A stretch of 64,000 bases of DNA from Cyathus striatus (GCA_025738555.1 JAOVFP010000009.1:2604001-2668000); one strand, 5' to 3'. Shown: positions 1 through 12,655, counted from the first letter of the stretch. Numbers and translations: made by a program. Notes: a model not told the origin generated them from the sequence alone.

Positions 1-301
1 CGTATTCGTCGACTCCTACTTATACACCTGCCGAACCTCTGATGTATTGGCTAGACAGCAGTACTTAGTATAGTAAGCAGCCTTTGCACAGACGACAGCG
101 GGTTTACATCTTCATGCGGTGTTCATTATGTAGTACTGAAAGCGCCTTATGTGATGATTTCATAGCCTCCCGAATCTTCGAAGTGTGGTGAGAATATCTT
201 TAGAGAGTACCCCACCAATCATCGACTGCTCTAATCATGCACACTGCCGAAGAGTAACATAGCTGTGTTCTGTTTCTGGAAATGAAAAGCCTAATAGGAA
301 G

Positions 302-323
302 CTACATCAGTAAAAAAGCGCGC
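302..323 (+). repeat. 22-bp inverted repeat, left copy
   Basis: The word beginning CTACATCAGTAAAAAAGC is repeated perfectly, in inverse orientation, at 5297-5318. Similarity fades within about 15 bp inside the repeats. It may be the TIR of a 5-kb element or the ends of two related small elements. Confidence 0.55.
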
Positions 324-3300
324 CACATACATAGGGAACGGAATATAATATATTTATCTAGAATTGAATGTAATTATGTAAAATGTATTGTAATGACAGG
401 ATTTGTTGTGAGCGCCATGAAAGCCGGGGTTGCTTGGGATAACCAGCAATAATTGTGAGCGTGGGATAGGGCTGCGAGCAAGAAATGTAATGGATTACAT
501 TGCTAGAATACATACAAAACCAATTATTTTGTCACCATGTAAGGGATTAGAATCATTTTAATGCAATAGAAAGCTCGGAATCTAATATAATCCAATAGAA
601 TATTTCTCACCCATTAGAAAGCGGTGGGAATGTATTTTTACATAACAAGGCAACGAATTTTATTCGACTCAAATTCAACTTAAACACTAATCAAAAATCG
701 ATTTAATCATTCCATAATACAGTAAATACATGGGACATAGAGGAAGACATAGAATGATGGCAACAAAGACTGAAGCAAGACAGAGACTCTACCGACATAG
801 CGATAGGAAATGCTTAGGAAAGGCCCAAACCTATAGGACATCAAAGTCAACAGAAGAGGTGCCAGTCGGCGATGAATGAGGATTGAGCAATGATAAGCCA
901 GCCTGTGAGTAAAATACTTTGCACTGTAGACGACAGTATACATACTTAGTTGCTAGATGGGGAAGTCACATTCCATCATCCGAAGATACTGGTTGGCGAC
1001 GGGGGAACGTAGGGACGTTGAAGTACAAGGCGATGATGGCTGAGGTCTTGAGAGAGGAATTTCGAAGCCGTATCGACGCATAACCATACAACCAGAGGGT
1101 ACTCAGGTTAGTACATCTCAAAAAGAAAGTGACGACTTCGTACCTAGCGTAGTAACACGACATCCATACCCAGCCCCTTCAACAACGGAGACCTAGCATG
1201 AATAATATGCCAAGGATCACAAAATCGACATAGAAGCATGACTCAATCGACTCCAAGCTCCTCATGCCGCCACTCAAGCTTGAGCTAAAAATGAGAAAGG
1301 TAGCAAGAACTGAAAAACCGAAACAGTGCGCTAAAGCATGGGTACCCACTAACCAAACTTGTACCAAATAGGGAATCGGAAAGAATAAAAACACGAAAAA
1401 CAGCGAACGAAAGCATTAGAACACGTACTAAGAGCTGCGCGCGACACCGTTCACCACAAAAGGCCGCATATGTGCACAGGTAGGAGGAGGTAAGCTTGGA
1501 GACATAGATTGATGGTGGTAGAAAAACGTTTGGACGAGTACCAAACCCCGCAAGTGCGAACGCTGGGGGAGCTTGGAAGCAGAGGCTGGCAGAAGACACC
1601 CGGAGAGCCGATGAGTGAGCTGCGCGCGAGTGCATGGATATGCTTACCGAGTTCGCGCAAGATCGTATATGACCTTGCGGAATCTGCGCGTGAGCCCAGA
1701 GTTTGACCTTGAGCGAGAGGATCCCAAGCCAGAGCCAGATGATGAACTGGGAAAAGATAAACGAGAGTGGGAGCCGCGGTTACGTAGGCTTGTGTGTGAG
1801 CCGATGAGTCCTAAGAGACCAACACGGTCAACTGTAGAGTGTGAATGTTATATGGGCTGCGTACATTCTAGATAACACGTACCAAGAGCCCCATGGTGCA
1901 CCAGTGGCCTCAAAAGGGCGCATATACACTGCAAATATGAACTGACAAGCTCCAGCACGCGACAACAGTGGCAGTAGAAGCTCATACCAAAGGAATATCA
2001 CCATTGGTAAGTGTTGTGAGGCCTCAGTAACCTGTCAATTACATGGCGATAGGGAAAGGGATGAGAGTAGGGCGAGTAAGCAAAGAGTAGTACTTCGAGA
2101 GCAATAGGAGTTGGAAAAGGGGGGACAATATTGAAGGGAGATAAAGGATAAAGGGGAGGGAGGGGAGGGATAAGGTAAGATGATGGGGGGAGGAGGGAAG
2201 ATGGTGGGAGGAAGGAAGCAAGAGAAGCTAGAGTCGGCCAGTGACTGGCAATGAACTGATACGGTGCACGGGCCAGGTGCAATCGCGACGCGTTTGATTG
2301 ACAAATCAAGGTGACAAATACACCTTACGTAATATAAATAAAGCCCTCTCAGGTTTCAATGTCGGTGACGGATTGAGGCTCTCCGACTTTGAGTCCTCTC
2401 CCTCCGAGAGACCGTGTCGGACTCAGAATTGTATGCATCACTCTGCTTCCTGTTCCTCTGAATAGCCATTATACACATAATAATACACATCAGTAAAGTG
2501 TATAGCTGCAATGTGCTTGCTTGTGATTCTGTGAACCCTCTAGGTCTGACTCTTTCGCTAAACACGCCGTGACATCTTCCTTAGCGTCACAAAAACGTGC
2601 TATAACTTGTATCTCAGCCAAAGGAGATACACAGGAAAGAAACTGTCCTTTTCCTGATACATAGCAACCTATGGCCACTCAGATGGTGCTCGAGATATTC
2701 GTATGGTGTGGTCCGTGAGGTTACTTCAACGTAAGTTATCTATCCTGTCATACATTGCAATTTCCTGCACTTATGCTAGTAGCACTTTACCTTATGAATA
2801 AACGGCATCTCTAAGGGACCTGTAGTACTTACTGCGTCCACGATTTTAATCTTTCGCGCTGATCACACTCCCCACCACAACCATCTTCGTCAAATCCTTA
2901 TGTGCAGCCTTAGCACAAGGTGGAATTCCTAAGTGTCTTAATACGATGCTCCTGATCAAAATATCGTGAACACTCGACGATGTCGACTATAATTGGAAAG
3001 AAGGAACAAGTGGGTCGGACAAATGTGAAGGAATTTGGAGTGGGTAGGTGGCATTAATTCACTGTTATGCTCTGTTTCTCAGCGTATCAAGGACTCATTT
3101 TACTTATGGTGTAAAATAGTAAAACATGGAGAAGTGAAAAATTGACGATTGGGGCAGTTATAGTGTTAATGGTTGTTCCACAAAAGCTCACTTGCACTTC
3201 ACCACTCGTCACAAAAAAGTCACCAATCTCCTCCACTCCTTCCTGCCTTCTTTAGCTCTTCCGCGTACTTTCTTTACTGTGACTCTGCCTCGTCTCTCTA

Positions 3301-5296
3301 TGTTCGTTTTGCGTCTGGCCTTTTGCGCTTTTGAGCCTTCATGTTTTCTTTTCACCCACTTCATTTTCGCCTTTGGTATTTACAACCTGCTCTCCACTTA
3401 AATCTACCTTCTACAATGTCAGAAATAGAAGTAGGTGCAGGCAATATCTTCAAAGATAACTCTAGACTGAGCACTAGCTCACGAAGCCGTTGGTCCACAG
3501 GTCGGGTTTCGGTGCGCTTTCGCGTCTCGTTACTATGTATTCTAACATATTTAATTGCCATTTCCCAATGTCACCGCCCTATCGCTAGACACACAGTGAG
3601 CTCTTATCATCTTCGAAAACAATGCACTAAAACAACCCACTTGCTCAACCCGTAATGCACAGCGAAATACTTCACAAATTACCTCACAAAGTCGCTCTCT
3701 ATACCTATACCACACCCCCACTAGATCGACTTACGAGATTGATAGTGGAACATTGATAAGGGAACTGACTGGGCAGCGCACAGTGCACTGAGTTCGGAAA
3801 GTGTCGAGGTCTATCGTTCTGTTTCCCTCGTTTTTCTATCCTTACTGATCTTCTCTTGATCGTTTCCTCCTCTTCGTTCTACACACCCCGGATTTGCTAG
3901 ATCACAGCAGCTTTAGAGCACGGATAAGGACTCAGTGTATTCATGGGGAGCATCTACACGTAGTTTGCAGGGTGTGGTGACCAATGAAGTCTAGCTGACA
4001 CAGACATCTTGCAATATAGCCTCTATCGAGCCTAGAATGGTGTCATACTCTGTGGTGACACTCATATATATTGCGCAACTGGAATCCTCAACGAAGGCAG
4101 CCTCCCATCCATCCTCAAGCTGCATTTTCCCGGCGGAGCGTATTGGATGTCTCCACCACAAATAAACAACACAGGGAACGTCATTGTCCCCATCTCACAA
4201 TTTATCCCGGTGTAATGATCCAGCGCACATTTGTTCACTTACGAGTCATCCACTGCTAGTGCTGTATGAGTCCATCAGTCCATCATTAGTGTTCAGCGTA
4301 CCACACCACCACAACCAACGTCATCACCACCACAGAGATACTCCATGTGCACCCGCAAACATTCACGTACCTCCATATAATAATTGTACTGCAAAATGAG
4401 GCGATGGGTTATTAACTCAGCATGTCACACTATCGTTGGCTCAAAGCTTTCTTTGACACGACACTACTATAGTGTACTGGATAATTTCGACCAACTGTTC
4501 GGTCATGCGTCACACAGGGCCATGAACAGAACAGATTTAGCTGTTGGTCACGCGTCACAAAGACTCATGAACACAGGTACAAGGAAAACAAAAAATTGTG
4601 AAAAATCGTTAAAAATAAAATAAAATGGGTGGTAATATTTAAAACAGTGTTGATACTAATATATACCTCCTGAAGTGTGTAATGAGTATAATAACTACAG
4701 CTGAAAGCCATTCAAATCTATTCCAACTTAAATTTTGCTCACCCAATGGCTTAGGCTGCGAACAGTTCACTTCAGGTGTCACATATTCTATAGGGCTGCG
4801 AACAGAGGTTTGGACCGTCACACCTAAAAGGGTCCGAACATTTGGTCGAAATTATCCAGTAGTAGCTTTACATTCCATAGCGATTGGTGCAGCACTGGCT
4901 TGTAGTTCGACTTCGACTCAATTTTAGAGTGCAGGCGATCTTTGAATGATTGCAAGTGACTAGGTGTGAAGGAGATGTCTGACTCATAATGTAAATACAT
5001 TAAATGTTAGTAAAATAGTTGACAACTAATATAATGTGTAAGAAACCTTGGGTTGGGCTTGTATTGTGTCGAGAGTAAGGGAATAAATTTCAGGATCATT
5101 ATGATGTATATAGAATACCATTTCAATGACTAGGAAATATTGTATACGCATTCTATGACCTAGAAATAATTGTGATACATTGAATTACGGCGGAATTATT
5201 TTATTCACTTTCTATTGGCTCAAAGTTATGCTATGGGAATGGATTACTAACAAAATGATTTCGGCACTTTCCCTTACCACCAATCCAATGTACGCC

Positions 5297-5318
5297 GCGC
5301 GCTTTTTTACTGATGTAG
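5297..5318 (-). repeat. 22-bp inverted repeat, right copy
   Basis: Exact reverse complement of 302-323. No matching target-site duplication is obvious outside the two copies, so the boundaries of any element are uncertain. Confidence 0.55.
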
Positions 5319-6795
5319 TTGCAGTATGGAAAGACTGCTGACCGCATCACAATCCAATATCTCCTTCTCGACTCTCCTCTGACGATCATCTACTCCATTT
5401 TAATCACGAGCTTCAGTGCAACCGTCGCGTTCCAGTGCGCCAATGAGGAGGAACCAAGTTCAAAGATCTATGTACTTCTTCTGGTATTCTTGGTTTCAAT
5501 AAACGAAAAGTGCACATGGTAACTTGCATTTATAGAGCCATTCAATTGGAAAATAGGAGTGGGATGGTGAAGTAGTGGTAGGCGAGTTCGTCGATGGGTG
5601 GACTGCATGAGCAACAAATGAGTGCCAGCGGCAACGGCGTTACGGCTGATGGGGCCGGGCTTGACCTAGGCTCTGAATCGTCCGTGTCCCTCGTACGTAT
5701 CACCTTACATAATACGGTCTCCGAAGATTCTGTTCAGTTTCCTCCAGGCTCCAATCTCACCAATATCTCACTTCTGTGACCGGTCTCTTTGGAATCTAGT
5801 GATGGACGTCCACTGCTACTCTCGGTGAGCTTGTAATGTAATCCGAAGTAATCTGGGCACTGTTCTTGCTGACACAGCGGGTTATTATCTGTCATGTTTC
5901 GAACAGTAGTGGAATATGTCATGTAGGATCATCGGCTGTAAGTGTCACAATGAATTGAACTGGTTTGCGTACCTTTGAAATTGACAAAGGGATTAATGCA
6001 GTGGCACGTCGAGCTCGTTCAACTCAGGTTTAAGTCTTTTACGAGTTGGAAGCTAATAACGCACAGCACCGGCTTTGGTTATGCACTGCTTAGTGCTAGA
6101 TCATAGGTTCAATCCTTGCGAAATGCATATTTTTTACTTATTGTATAATCCCCTTTTTATGACAATTTTATACTGCTTGATGCACTGTGGCGTACCGAAA
6201 ATAAAATAACAATACATATACTATTCAATATCCTTCCAAGTCTCTGTGCAACTGCATCCCAAGTGTGCCCTATATCCTTTGTATCATACTTGCATGAAAG
6301 GTCCATAGAACCCATGATGTCACTTACAGCATGACGGTCCTTATATAGATCTATAACTTAATTAAAGAACCAATAAAGAAAAGTTGAACACTTACTGGCT
6401 AACTCCTTTTGAGGAAATGAAAGGCTTGCATTCAGCTTATGCAGGTTCAGTTTGGCACCTTAACCATGCCTTTGAAGTTTAAATGTTGTTCTTAAAGGTA
6501 TTCAGACCAGTTCATTTCTTTGTGACATATGTTGCCGATCATCTTACATGACAGGTTCCACTACCATTCGAAACCTGACAGATAATAACCTGCCGTGTGA
6601 TGCGCCAGATGCTCACAACTTGCTTCTACACTGTACACAACCCTTGTAGCCAGGAGCATTAGCGTCGCTTCAGTGGCAGGTAGTTGACCTCAACTTACCA
6701 CCGTGGTTTATTCAACAGCCTTCTGCCTTTCATGCATCATGACAAGCAAACAACGTGTATGCCAATGCACCTCATCCTCGCTCCTTCAATTCTCC

Positions 6796-7400
6796 CCACC
6801 GTTGGCACCAGTGCATTGTACAGAAATGCAGCATATGGCAAAGGATTTCCATAGTGCACAGTTCTTGCACATGTTCTCGATGTACCATGGTTGCTTCGTT
6901 CCATATCTGGAGGCTGTTTTTGGTAGGGCGTCAAGGGGAAGAATGTGCAGGTATGTGTTTCGTGTTATTTCGTTATCCCTCCATGCACATCAACAACCCA
7001 TTCCCCCTCTACATCCTCCCCCACTTTACATGTCATCATGCATTATCCATTACCTACTACGCTATTCCTTCATATCCCCACCCTCATCACACTCATTATT
7101 CACCCAACTCACCTTCCATCCTATTCCTCCCTTCCCCCCCTTCCCCTGTTCTTTCTCCTCTTCTGCTCCTCAACCATGCTAACCCCCGCCTAGGGTATAT
7201 CCTGCTCCTCCACAATAATAACAGCCTAAGTAATCCGGAACCAAGGCTTGCCCTTCAAGTCTGCCTATGCACTGTGTAGACACAAGCACGCCTGTGTGAA
7301 GCCCAATCAACAGTTCGTCCATGTGCTGAAGGAGAGGGATGGGTATGGAAGAGGCCTAGGATTACATCAATGTTTACGTCGCAAGGCAGAGGAGAAGAAG
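6796..7400 (+). pseudogene. Decayed duplicate of the dual-specificity phosphatase gene
   Basis: This is a diverged partial copy of the phosphatase gene at 40770-41517. 6796-6905 aligns with the YIGSLSAVQ-to-VPWLP part of the intact gene. About 100 bp are then missing, and 6910-6955 aligns with the LEAV...RALRGG segment. The catalytic HC half of the signature is absent: the copy runs from the glycine-rich stretch straight into the intron. A pyrimidine-rich intron ends in CTAG at about 7193. The following exon, homologous to GVSRSPAIVIAYL, has lost the SRS motif and contains a stop. Downstream similarity continues to the KPNQ...FV region and the terminal FTS codons. Because the intron is kept, it arose by DNA duplication, not retroposition. 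It cannot encode an active phosphatase. Confidence 0.8.
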
Positions 7401-7708
7401 AGGGAGGAGGAAGTAATATGCCTAGCGTACTTCTACCTACTATAAAAACATTATTTCTATATTCTATGCGCTACTTACAAATGGTATAATATATCTGGGT
7501 TGTAATTAGTAGCTAAGGTAGAGGTCCCGGACCATTAGCTAGCATGGGAACGATCCGTGCTAATAAGGGACATTACTAGCCTAAGTAGGAAAGCATCTAA
7601 GAATAGAAACATTTTCGGCTGTAGGGTTTAGTGCTGAGGCACGTGCAAAGTTTAAACTATTCTTATCTGATCTCAAGGCCTCAAGGCTCGGCCTTAAAGG
7701 GAGGATAC
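7401..7708 (+). mobile_element. Possible internal 3' end of an LTR retrotransposon
   Basis: The stretch ends in the purine-rich word AAAGGGAGGATAC immediately before the LTR start at 7709, which is how the polypurine tract precedes a 3' LTR. No reverse transcriptase or integrase frame remains, so the element is 5' truncated. Where it meets the phosphatase pseudogene is not clear. Confidence 0.4.
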
Positions 7709-8386
7709 TGTCATATCCATGACAAAGCCCCTAGGACCAATGCAAGTCTGTTATGTTTTCATCCAAGGATTGTACATTTCCTCTGGACTGAATATGTTTG
7801 TTATAAAAGGAACTCTTACTTACTTAATGTTTACTTGTCATTGTTTACTTGTCCCTTCCCTTTATTACTACTATTCATTCTATGCCTTTCCATTCTTTCT
7901 AGTTCATTCTATAACTCCCATCCCCATTAGTTTTACCCTGTTCCTTGTCATCACTGTAACTATTGGCATTATACGTTGACTGTAATCTAGAGGCGTGAAA
8001 CTAGTCTACTGTAGTCTACATTCTCTGGAGTTACTTATCCCTCAGTATTCCACAAACCCATAAACACTAACTCCCTCTGCATCTGGGACAAAGTAAATAC
8101 TATATAAACTACTCTATATTGTAAGTAGACTACAGTTTCGAATCAACTATGTTAATACCCTTTCCTTCACTTGGGCTTTGTACCAACTCCGAGATATCAT
8201 CATTTACTCCACCTTGTTCTAAATATGGAACGAGAAGTTCAAAGGGTGCAACATATAAGTTGAAGCCAACATTCCATTACTCCCATACATTGTTCATTAC
8301 TCCCAAGTTTTTACTTACATGCTCTACCTTTGTTGTTAGACTTTCTCTGGTGATTCAATCCTTAGTGGTTGGAACGGGACGTGACA
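7709..8386 (+). mobile_element. LTR of a gypsy-type element inserted in the NB-ARC gene
   Basis: The sequence starts TGTCATATCC after a purine tract and ends GGAACGGGACGTGACA, a TG...CA arrangement of 678 bp. The minus-strand NB-ARC reading frame runs intact up to the base next to the LTR end (8387), so insertion occurred inside that gene. The bases after the LTR are ATAAT; no matching duplicate precedes 7709 because internal element sequence is there. It is therefore a truncated element with one LTR, not a clean solo LTR. Confidence 0.6.
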
Positions 8387-9759
8387 ATAATCTATCCTGA
8401 CACCAATGCTGAACTAGTGGGTGAAGATTGATGCATTTTGTTTTTATATTTTTCTTAATTAATGAATATGACAAGAGCATTGCAGTGGCTTTGGTAAAAA
8501 CTATATTATTCCATTTTTTATCTTCATCAATATTGAACAACTCAGGATTCATATTTCTAATAACACAAAATATGTTTTTATCAAATTCTAGTTCTTCTGC
8601 CATTGTCTTATGATAACTCTCAGCTGCCCTTTGAAACATTATATGAGGAATGTTTTCATGGTGTAAAAATGCACAAACATTTATAAGAACAAGTGCATAT
8701 TTAGCTGCACATGTTGTATCATATCTTGTTACATCTTTAGATGTTTCAACTATCTTCTGATAAGAGATTTCCCATGTTCCATATACAGTCTTATCATAAT
8801 TTGATGCACCACAAAATATTTCATTGTTCATTAAATTCACTCTCTGCTTATTGTAAATGTCCAAAAATTCAGTAATATCACAGCTTCCAGACATAATAAA
8901 AGCACCAGCTTGATCAATAGCCAGTGGCAGACCATAAAGTTCTGATACTATTTCATTTGCTATATGTTGATATTCATCTAATTGCTGAAAGAGTCCACTT
9001 GCTTTGAGGAGCAACTCTATAGCAGTATCTTGATTCATCTCAGTAACTTCTATTGAGTTTTCAGCAGTTGTTATTTTTCTCAGTTCATGATTTCTACTTG
9101 TGATTAGAATGTTTCCCTTACTTCCAGATGGAAGGAATTTTTCAACAATCTTTGGTGATCCATCAGCATTATCAAAGATCATCAACCATGTGATCTTCAG
9201 ATAAGATATCCAATTTAAAACTGTTGCTGGAGAGAATTCTGTTGAATGGCCAGTCAAATACATCTTGTAAACATCTTTAAGGCTTTGTATGACACTGTCT
9301 TCTGAAGTGCTATCAATCCAAAACATGTATTCAAAACTAAACAGGAGTAAGTATCAAATTTGTTTATTAATTTATTTTACATACTAGCTATCCATTTCAT
9401 CCATGAATTTTATACAGATTTGGGTCTTCCCAATTCCTCCCATTCCATACAGGAGAAGGTACTTTCTTTTTAAATTATTTGGATTATCAGACTTAAAATG
9501 TTTCTTCAATGCTTCAAGATATTGTTCCTGTCCTGTAAACATCTGGCTTGTGGATGGAGCTATATGTGTGATTGGCGACAAATGCCCATCTTTCATGTTA
9601 TTGAATATATTAACCTAAGATAAATTTTCAATATGGCTAACACTCTACAATTGGAGAAAGTTAATCAACCTTTGAATTGACATAGCTGTTGGATTTGTCA
9701 ATCATATTTGGTTGATGAACAGCAAAGTTTCTTGTGTTTGGAAATATTCTGGAGGCCAT
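8387..9759 (-). CDS. NB-ARC (STAND/NLR-like) protein, 3' truncated by an LTR
   Basis: I read three exons: 9759-9670, 9614-9385 and 9336-8387. The introns are 55 nt (9669-9615) and 48 nt (9384-9337), both GT-AG, and the frame stays open across both joins for about 422 residues. Motifs in order are the P-loop GMGGIGKTQ (residues about 87-95), Walker B WLMIFDNAD (157-165), the sensor-like GNILITSRN (181-189) and GLPLA (242-246), followed by a winged-helix-like region ending in HPLVQHW. This is the nucleotide-binding switch of STAND proteins, which in fungi act in non-self recognition or programmed cell death. The first exon (start chosen at the ATG at 9759) resembles the short linker before NB-ARC in fungal NLRs; an upstream effector domain may lie in an exon I did not find. 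The C-terminal sensor repeats (TPR or WD40 in relatives) are missing because the LTR interrupts the gene. Likely nonfunctional, or a truncated regulator. Confidence 0.75.
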
Positions 9760-10093
9760 GTTAATGAAGGGTAGTACACGGTGGGCATTTGATAGCCTCA
9801 GTGACTGCCCAATACTTATATATCGAGTGCAGGGGCGGTTCCTGTCACCTGGTAATATCAATCTCAAAGTTATCTGTCTAATCATGTTGTGATGTCTCAT
9901 AGCATCCATGTCTGTCAGATATACTTCGATAACCTAAAAATACTTGATCACCTGCCGCCATCTTAGCAGCAACATTGCATACACACTGTCACAGAGCGGG
10001 TAATATCACAAAGTTCACTCCAAGTGCTGAGTTTCAATTGTTCATCTATATACAGTATACCCATCGTTGCGGGGAGCAGTCTACCTATTCTCT
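9760..10093. other. Gap without a supported gene
   Basis: An open minus-strand frame continues upstream of the NB-ARC start to about 9909 and could hold more of its N-terminus, but I see no domain. The remainder up to the transposon at 10103 shows nothing diagnostic. Confidence 0.4.
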
Positions 10094-10102
10094 AATAAAT
10101 AC

Positions 10103-10300
10103 TAGTCTTGGCTACCCATCCATTGACACTCGTCCAAATAGGGATTTGCTATTGTCAATGTCTGGGATAAAACAAGCAATGTTAGCAGGGGTATGCATTT
10201 GGTGTTCTCAGGCTTCTCAAATGCTTGTACACACGCATTTTCGAGTATTAGTAATGTAATTAGTCAGCATTACGATATGATAATCTCATCTGCATTGCAT
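10103..10300 (+). repeat. Left TIR of the MULE-like element
   Basis: Pairs with 14440-14638 in inverse orientation; differences are scattered substitutions and small gaps, so the copy is not brand new. Confidence 0.8.
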
Positions 10301-10429
10301 GCATGCTGCATGTGCATCCACATGTAACCCACTCCCAATGTGTTCTTCTTGCTCTTCGCATCCTACCCTCATTTATACACTCATTCATATCTAGCTTAAA
10401 AATTGCCAGCTGTGATTTTTAATATGTCA

Positions 10430-10780
10430 ATTGACAATGAATCATGGCCATAATTTGGAATTTATTCACGTTTTCAACATTGATTTTAGCAATAGGAAGG
10501 TGAAGCTCATCTTCTTTCTGTGGATGTGGTCCAATAGATGCCATATAGGTGAGATTTCTACTTTTATGAGCACATATAATAGTTGCTTTCTCCATAATCC
10601 ATTCTACCATTGCACTGTTATCTTTTTGTCCCACATATGAGTCAGATTGATTCCACCAGTTTTCCATCATCTTCATATGTGAATTCTCAGCATAAACATT
10701 CCAGCTGATACCTTTAGAGACATATCTTCTGATTTGAAAAGGCCACTGAGAAATTCAGCTAAGCACAATCTAGAGTACAT
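10430..10780 (-). pseudogene. Unrecognised coding fragment in the MULE-like element (3' part)
   Basis: The minus-strand frame starting after CTCAG at about 10757 is open through the segment with MENWWNQSD and EWIMEKA and ends near 10430, about 105 residues. Read from the palindrome side, the frame of the 5' fragment (14372-14099) continues for about 40 codons across the reunited target site before meeting a stop, so the two pieces are probably one gene split by the inner insertion, with an intron or a frameshift between. I do not recognise the family. It is not an obvious DDE transposase and may be a captured host gene. Confidence 0.4.
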
Positions 10781-10915
10781 CTTTTGCATATGTGAGTGGT
10801 GTCAGCCAATTTGATCGCAAATTGCTCAGGAAAAATGAGTGCTAGTGATCCTGATTCTCCACCAAAAAAATGAGTGCCATTTTTATAAGGCATATTCAGT
10901 AAATGTAATGGAGTG

Positions 10916-11427
10916 GTGATCATTGGCACTCATTTATGTATTGGTATTGACAACTAGGGGATTATATTAGTATAGTATGAGGACACTCAAAAGTGATCAT
11001 TTGAAGAATATTAGAAGGTGATCATTGGCACTCATTTATGTATTGTTGTTGATTACTAGGGAACTATATTAGTATAGTATGGAGGCACTCAAAAGTGATC
11101 ATTTGAAGAATATTAGAAGGTGATCATTGGCACTCATTTATGTATTGGTATTGACTACTAGGGGATTATATTAGTATAGTATGGGGACACTCAAAAGTGA
11201 TCATTTTAAGAATATTAGAAGGTGATCATTGGCACTCATTTATGTATTGTTGTTGATTACTAGGGAATTATATTAGTATAGTATGGAGGCACTCAAAAGT
11301 GATCATTTTGAGAGCATTAGGAGGTGATCATTGGCACTCATTTATGTATTATGGTTTATTACTAGGGGATAGTATTAGTATAGAATGAGGGCACTCAAAA
11401 GTGATCATTTAATGAATATTAGGAGGT
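10916..11427 (+). repeat. 102-bp tandem repeats, left arm
   Basis: Five units with starts at 10916, 11018, 11120, 11222 and 11324 and a partial sixth at 11426. Each begins GTGATCATTGGCACTC and includes ACTCAAAAGTGATCATTT. The middle of the unit alternates between a GGTATTGAC type and a GTTGTTGAT type, so expansion partly went by pairs. Confidence 0.9.
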
Positions 11428-11459
11428 GATCATTGGCACTCATTTATGTATTGCTATTA

Positions 11460-11947
11460 CTAATTACTAGTTAATTTGTGCTTCGCATATTTCCCACGCT
11501 TCGCATTTGTCACATATTTCCCGCGTGTCACGTTGGTCACACATATTCCCGCGCCTCATATTTTCCCGCGCATCGCATTTGTCACGTACTTCACGCGCGT
11601 CACGTTGGTCACATATATTCCCGCGCCTCGTGTTTTTCCCGCGCATCACATCTGTCACGTACTTCACGCGCGTCACGTTCGTCACACATATTCCCGCGCT
11701 TCATATTTGTCACGTACTTCACGCGCGTCACGTTCGTCACACATATTCCCGCGCTTCGCATTTGTCACGTACTTCACGCGCGTCACGTTCGTCACACATA
11801 TTCCCACACATCACACTTGTCACATTCTTCCCGCCCGTCACGCTTGTCACGCATATTCCCGCGCATCATGTTCGTCACACATTGGTCACAATTTTCACGC
11901 GCGTCACGTCTGTCACAATTCTCCCACACTATGCATATATAACACTT
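11460..11947 (+). repeat. GTCAC-rich degenerate repeat block, left arm
   Basis: A GC-rich block made of words such as CGCGCGTCACGTTCGTCAC and ATATTCCCGCGC at spacings of about 30-60 bp. It is open in several frames on both strands only because of its periodicity; I do not regard any frame as a gene. Confidence 0.85.
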
Positions 11948-12616
11948 GTCACGCTTTAGCGCGTTTGTCACGCTTTAGCGCGTTTGTCACGCTTTAGCGC
12001 GTTTGTCACGCTTTAGCGCGTTTGTCACGCTTTAGCGCGTTTGTCACGCTTTAGCGCGTTTGTCACGCTTTAGCGCGTTTGTCACGCTTTAGCGCGTTTG
12101 TCACGCTTTAGCGCGTTTGTCACGCTTTAGCGCGTTTGTCACGCTTTAGCGCGTTTGTCACGCTTTAGCGCGTTTGTCACGCTTTAGCGCGTTTGTCACG
12201 CTTTAGCGCGTTTGTCACGCTTTAGCGCGTTTGTCACGCTTTAGCGCGTTTGTCACGCTTTAGCGCGTTTGTCACGCTTTAGCGCGTTTGTCACGCTTTA
12301 GCGCGTTTGTCACGCTTTAGCGCGTTTGTCACGCTTTAGCGCGTTTGTCACGCTTTAGCGCGTTTGTCACGCTTTAGCGCGTTTGTCACGCTTTAGCGCG
12401 TTTGTCACGCTTTAGCGCGTTTGTCACGCTTTAGCGCGTTTGTCACGCTTTAGCGCGTTTGTCACGCTTTAGCGCGTTTGTCACGCTTTAGCGCGTTTGT
12501 CACGCTTTAGCGCGTTTGTCACGCTTTAGCGCGTTTGTCACGCTTTAGCGCGTTTGTCATGCTTTAGCGCGTTTGTCATGCTTTAGCGCGTTTGTCATGC
12601 TTTAGCGCGTTTGTCA
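11948..12616 (+). repeat. 19-bp tandem array, about 35 copies
   Basis: Near-perfect repeats of GTCACGCTTTAGCGCGTTT. The last units carry CATGC in place of CACGC. The opposite arm has only about four copies (12864-12946), so array length changed after the palindrome formed or only one arm expanded. Confidence 0.95.
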
Positions 12617-12655
12617 TGCTTTGTATGCGCGTCACGCGTCACGTTTGTCACGTTC

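Larger units (their letters stand above)
1..6795. other. No convincing gene; AT-rich repeat-like DNA
   Basis: I see no ORF here with a recognisable domain or a believable exon-intron series. The longest frames (about 60-160 aa) are low-complexity and overlap one another on both strands. 2040-2230 is a purine-rich tract on the plus strand. It reads on the minus strand like the pyrimidine-rich intron of the phosphatase gene at 41123-41325, so it could be gene debris. 4494-4577 contains two diverged direct copies of a segment with the shared words GTCA-GCGTCACA and CATGAACA. 6979-7190 and 2040-2230 are the most pyrimidine/purine-skewed stretches near here. A SINE or old LTR could be hidden, but nothing is diagnostic. 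Confidence 0.5.

Noticed and set aside
1285..1660. Overlapping ORFs of 65-116 aa on both strands
   Set aside because: Slightly GC-rich segment open in several frames at once, without domain, splice pattern or a sister copy.
6040..6140. tRNA gene (GGTTCAATCC B-box-like word and T-run)
   Set aside because: No convincing A box and no cloverleaf; the T-arm does not pair well.
11476..11997. Long overlapping open frames (150-173 aa) rich in SRASH/THIPA-type repeats, and their mirror copies at 12896-13417
   Set aside because: They are open in three frames because the DNA is a GTCAC-rich periodic repeat with few A/T-rich stop codons; identical mirror copies come from the palindrome.
11948..12616. 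CRISPR-like array (regular short repeats)
   Set aside because: The 19-bp units are contiguous with no spacers, and the context is a eukaryotic transposon.
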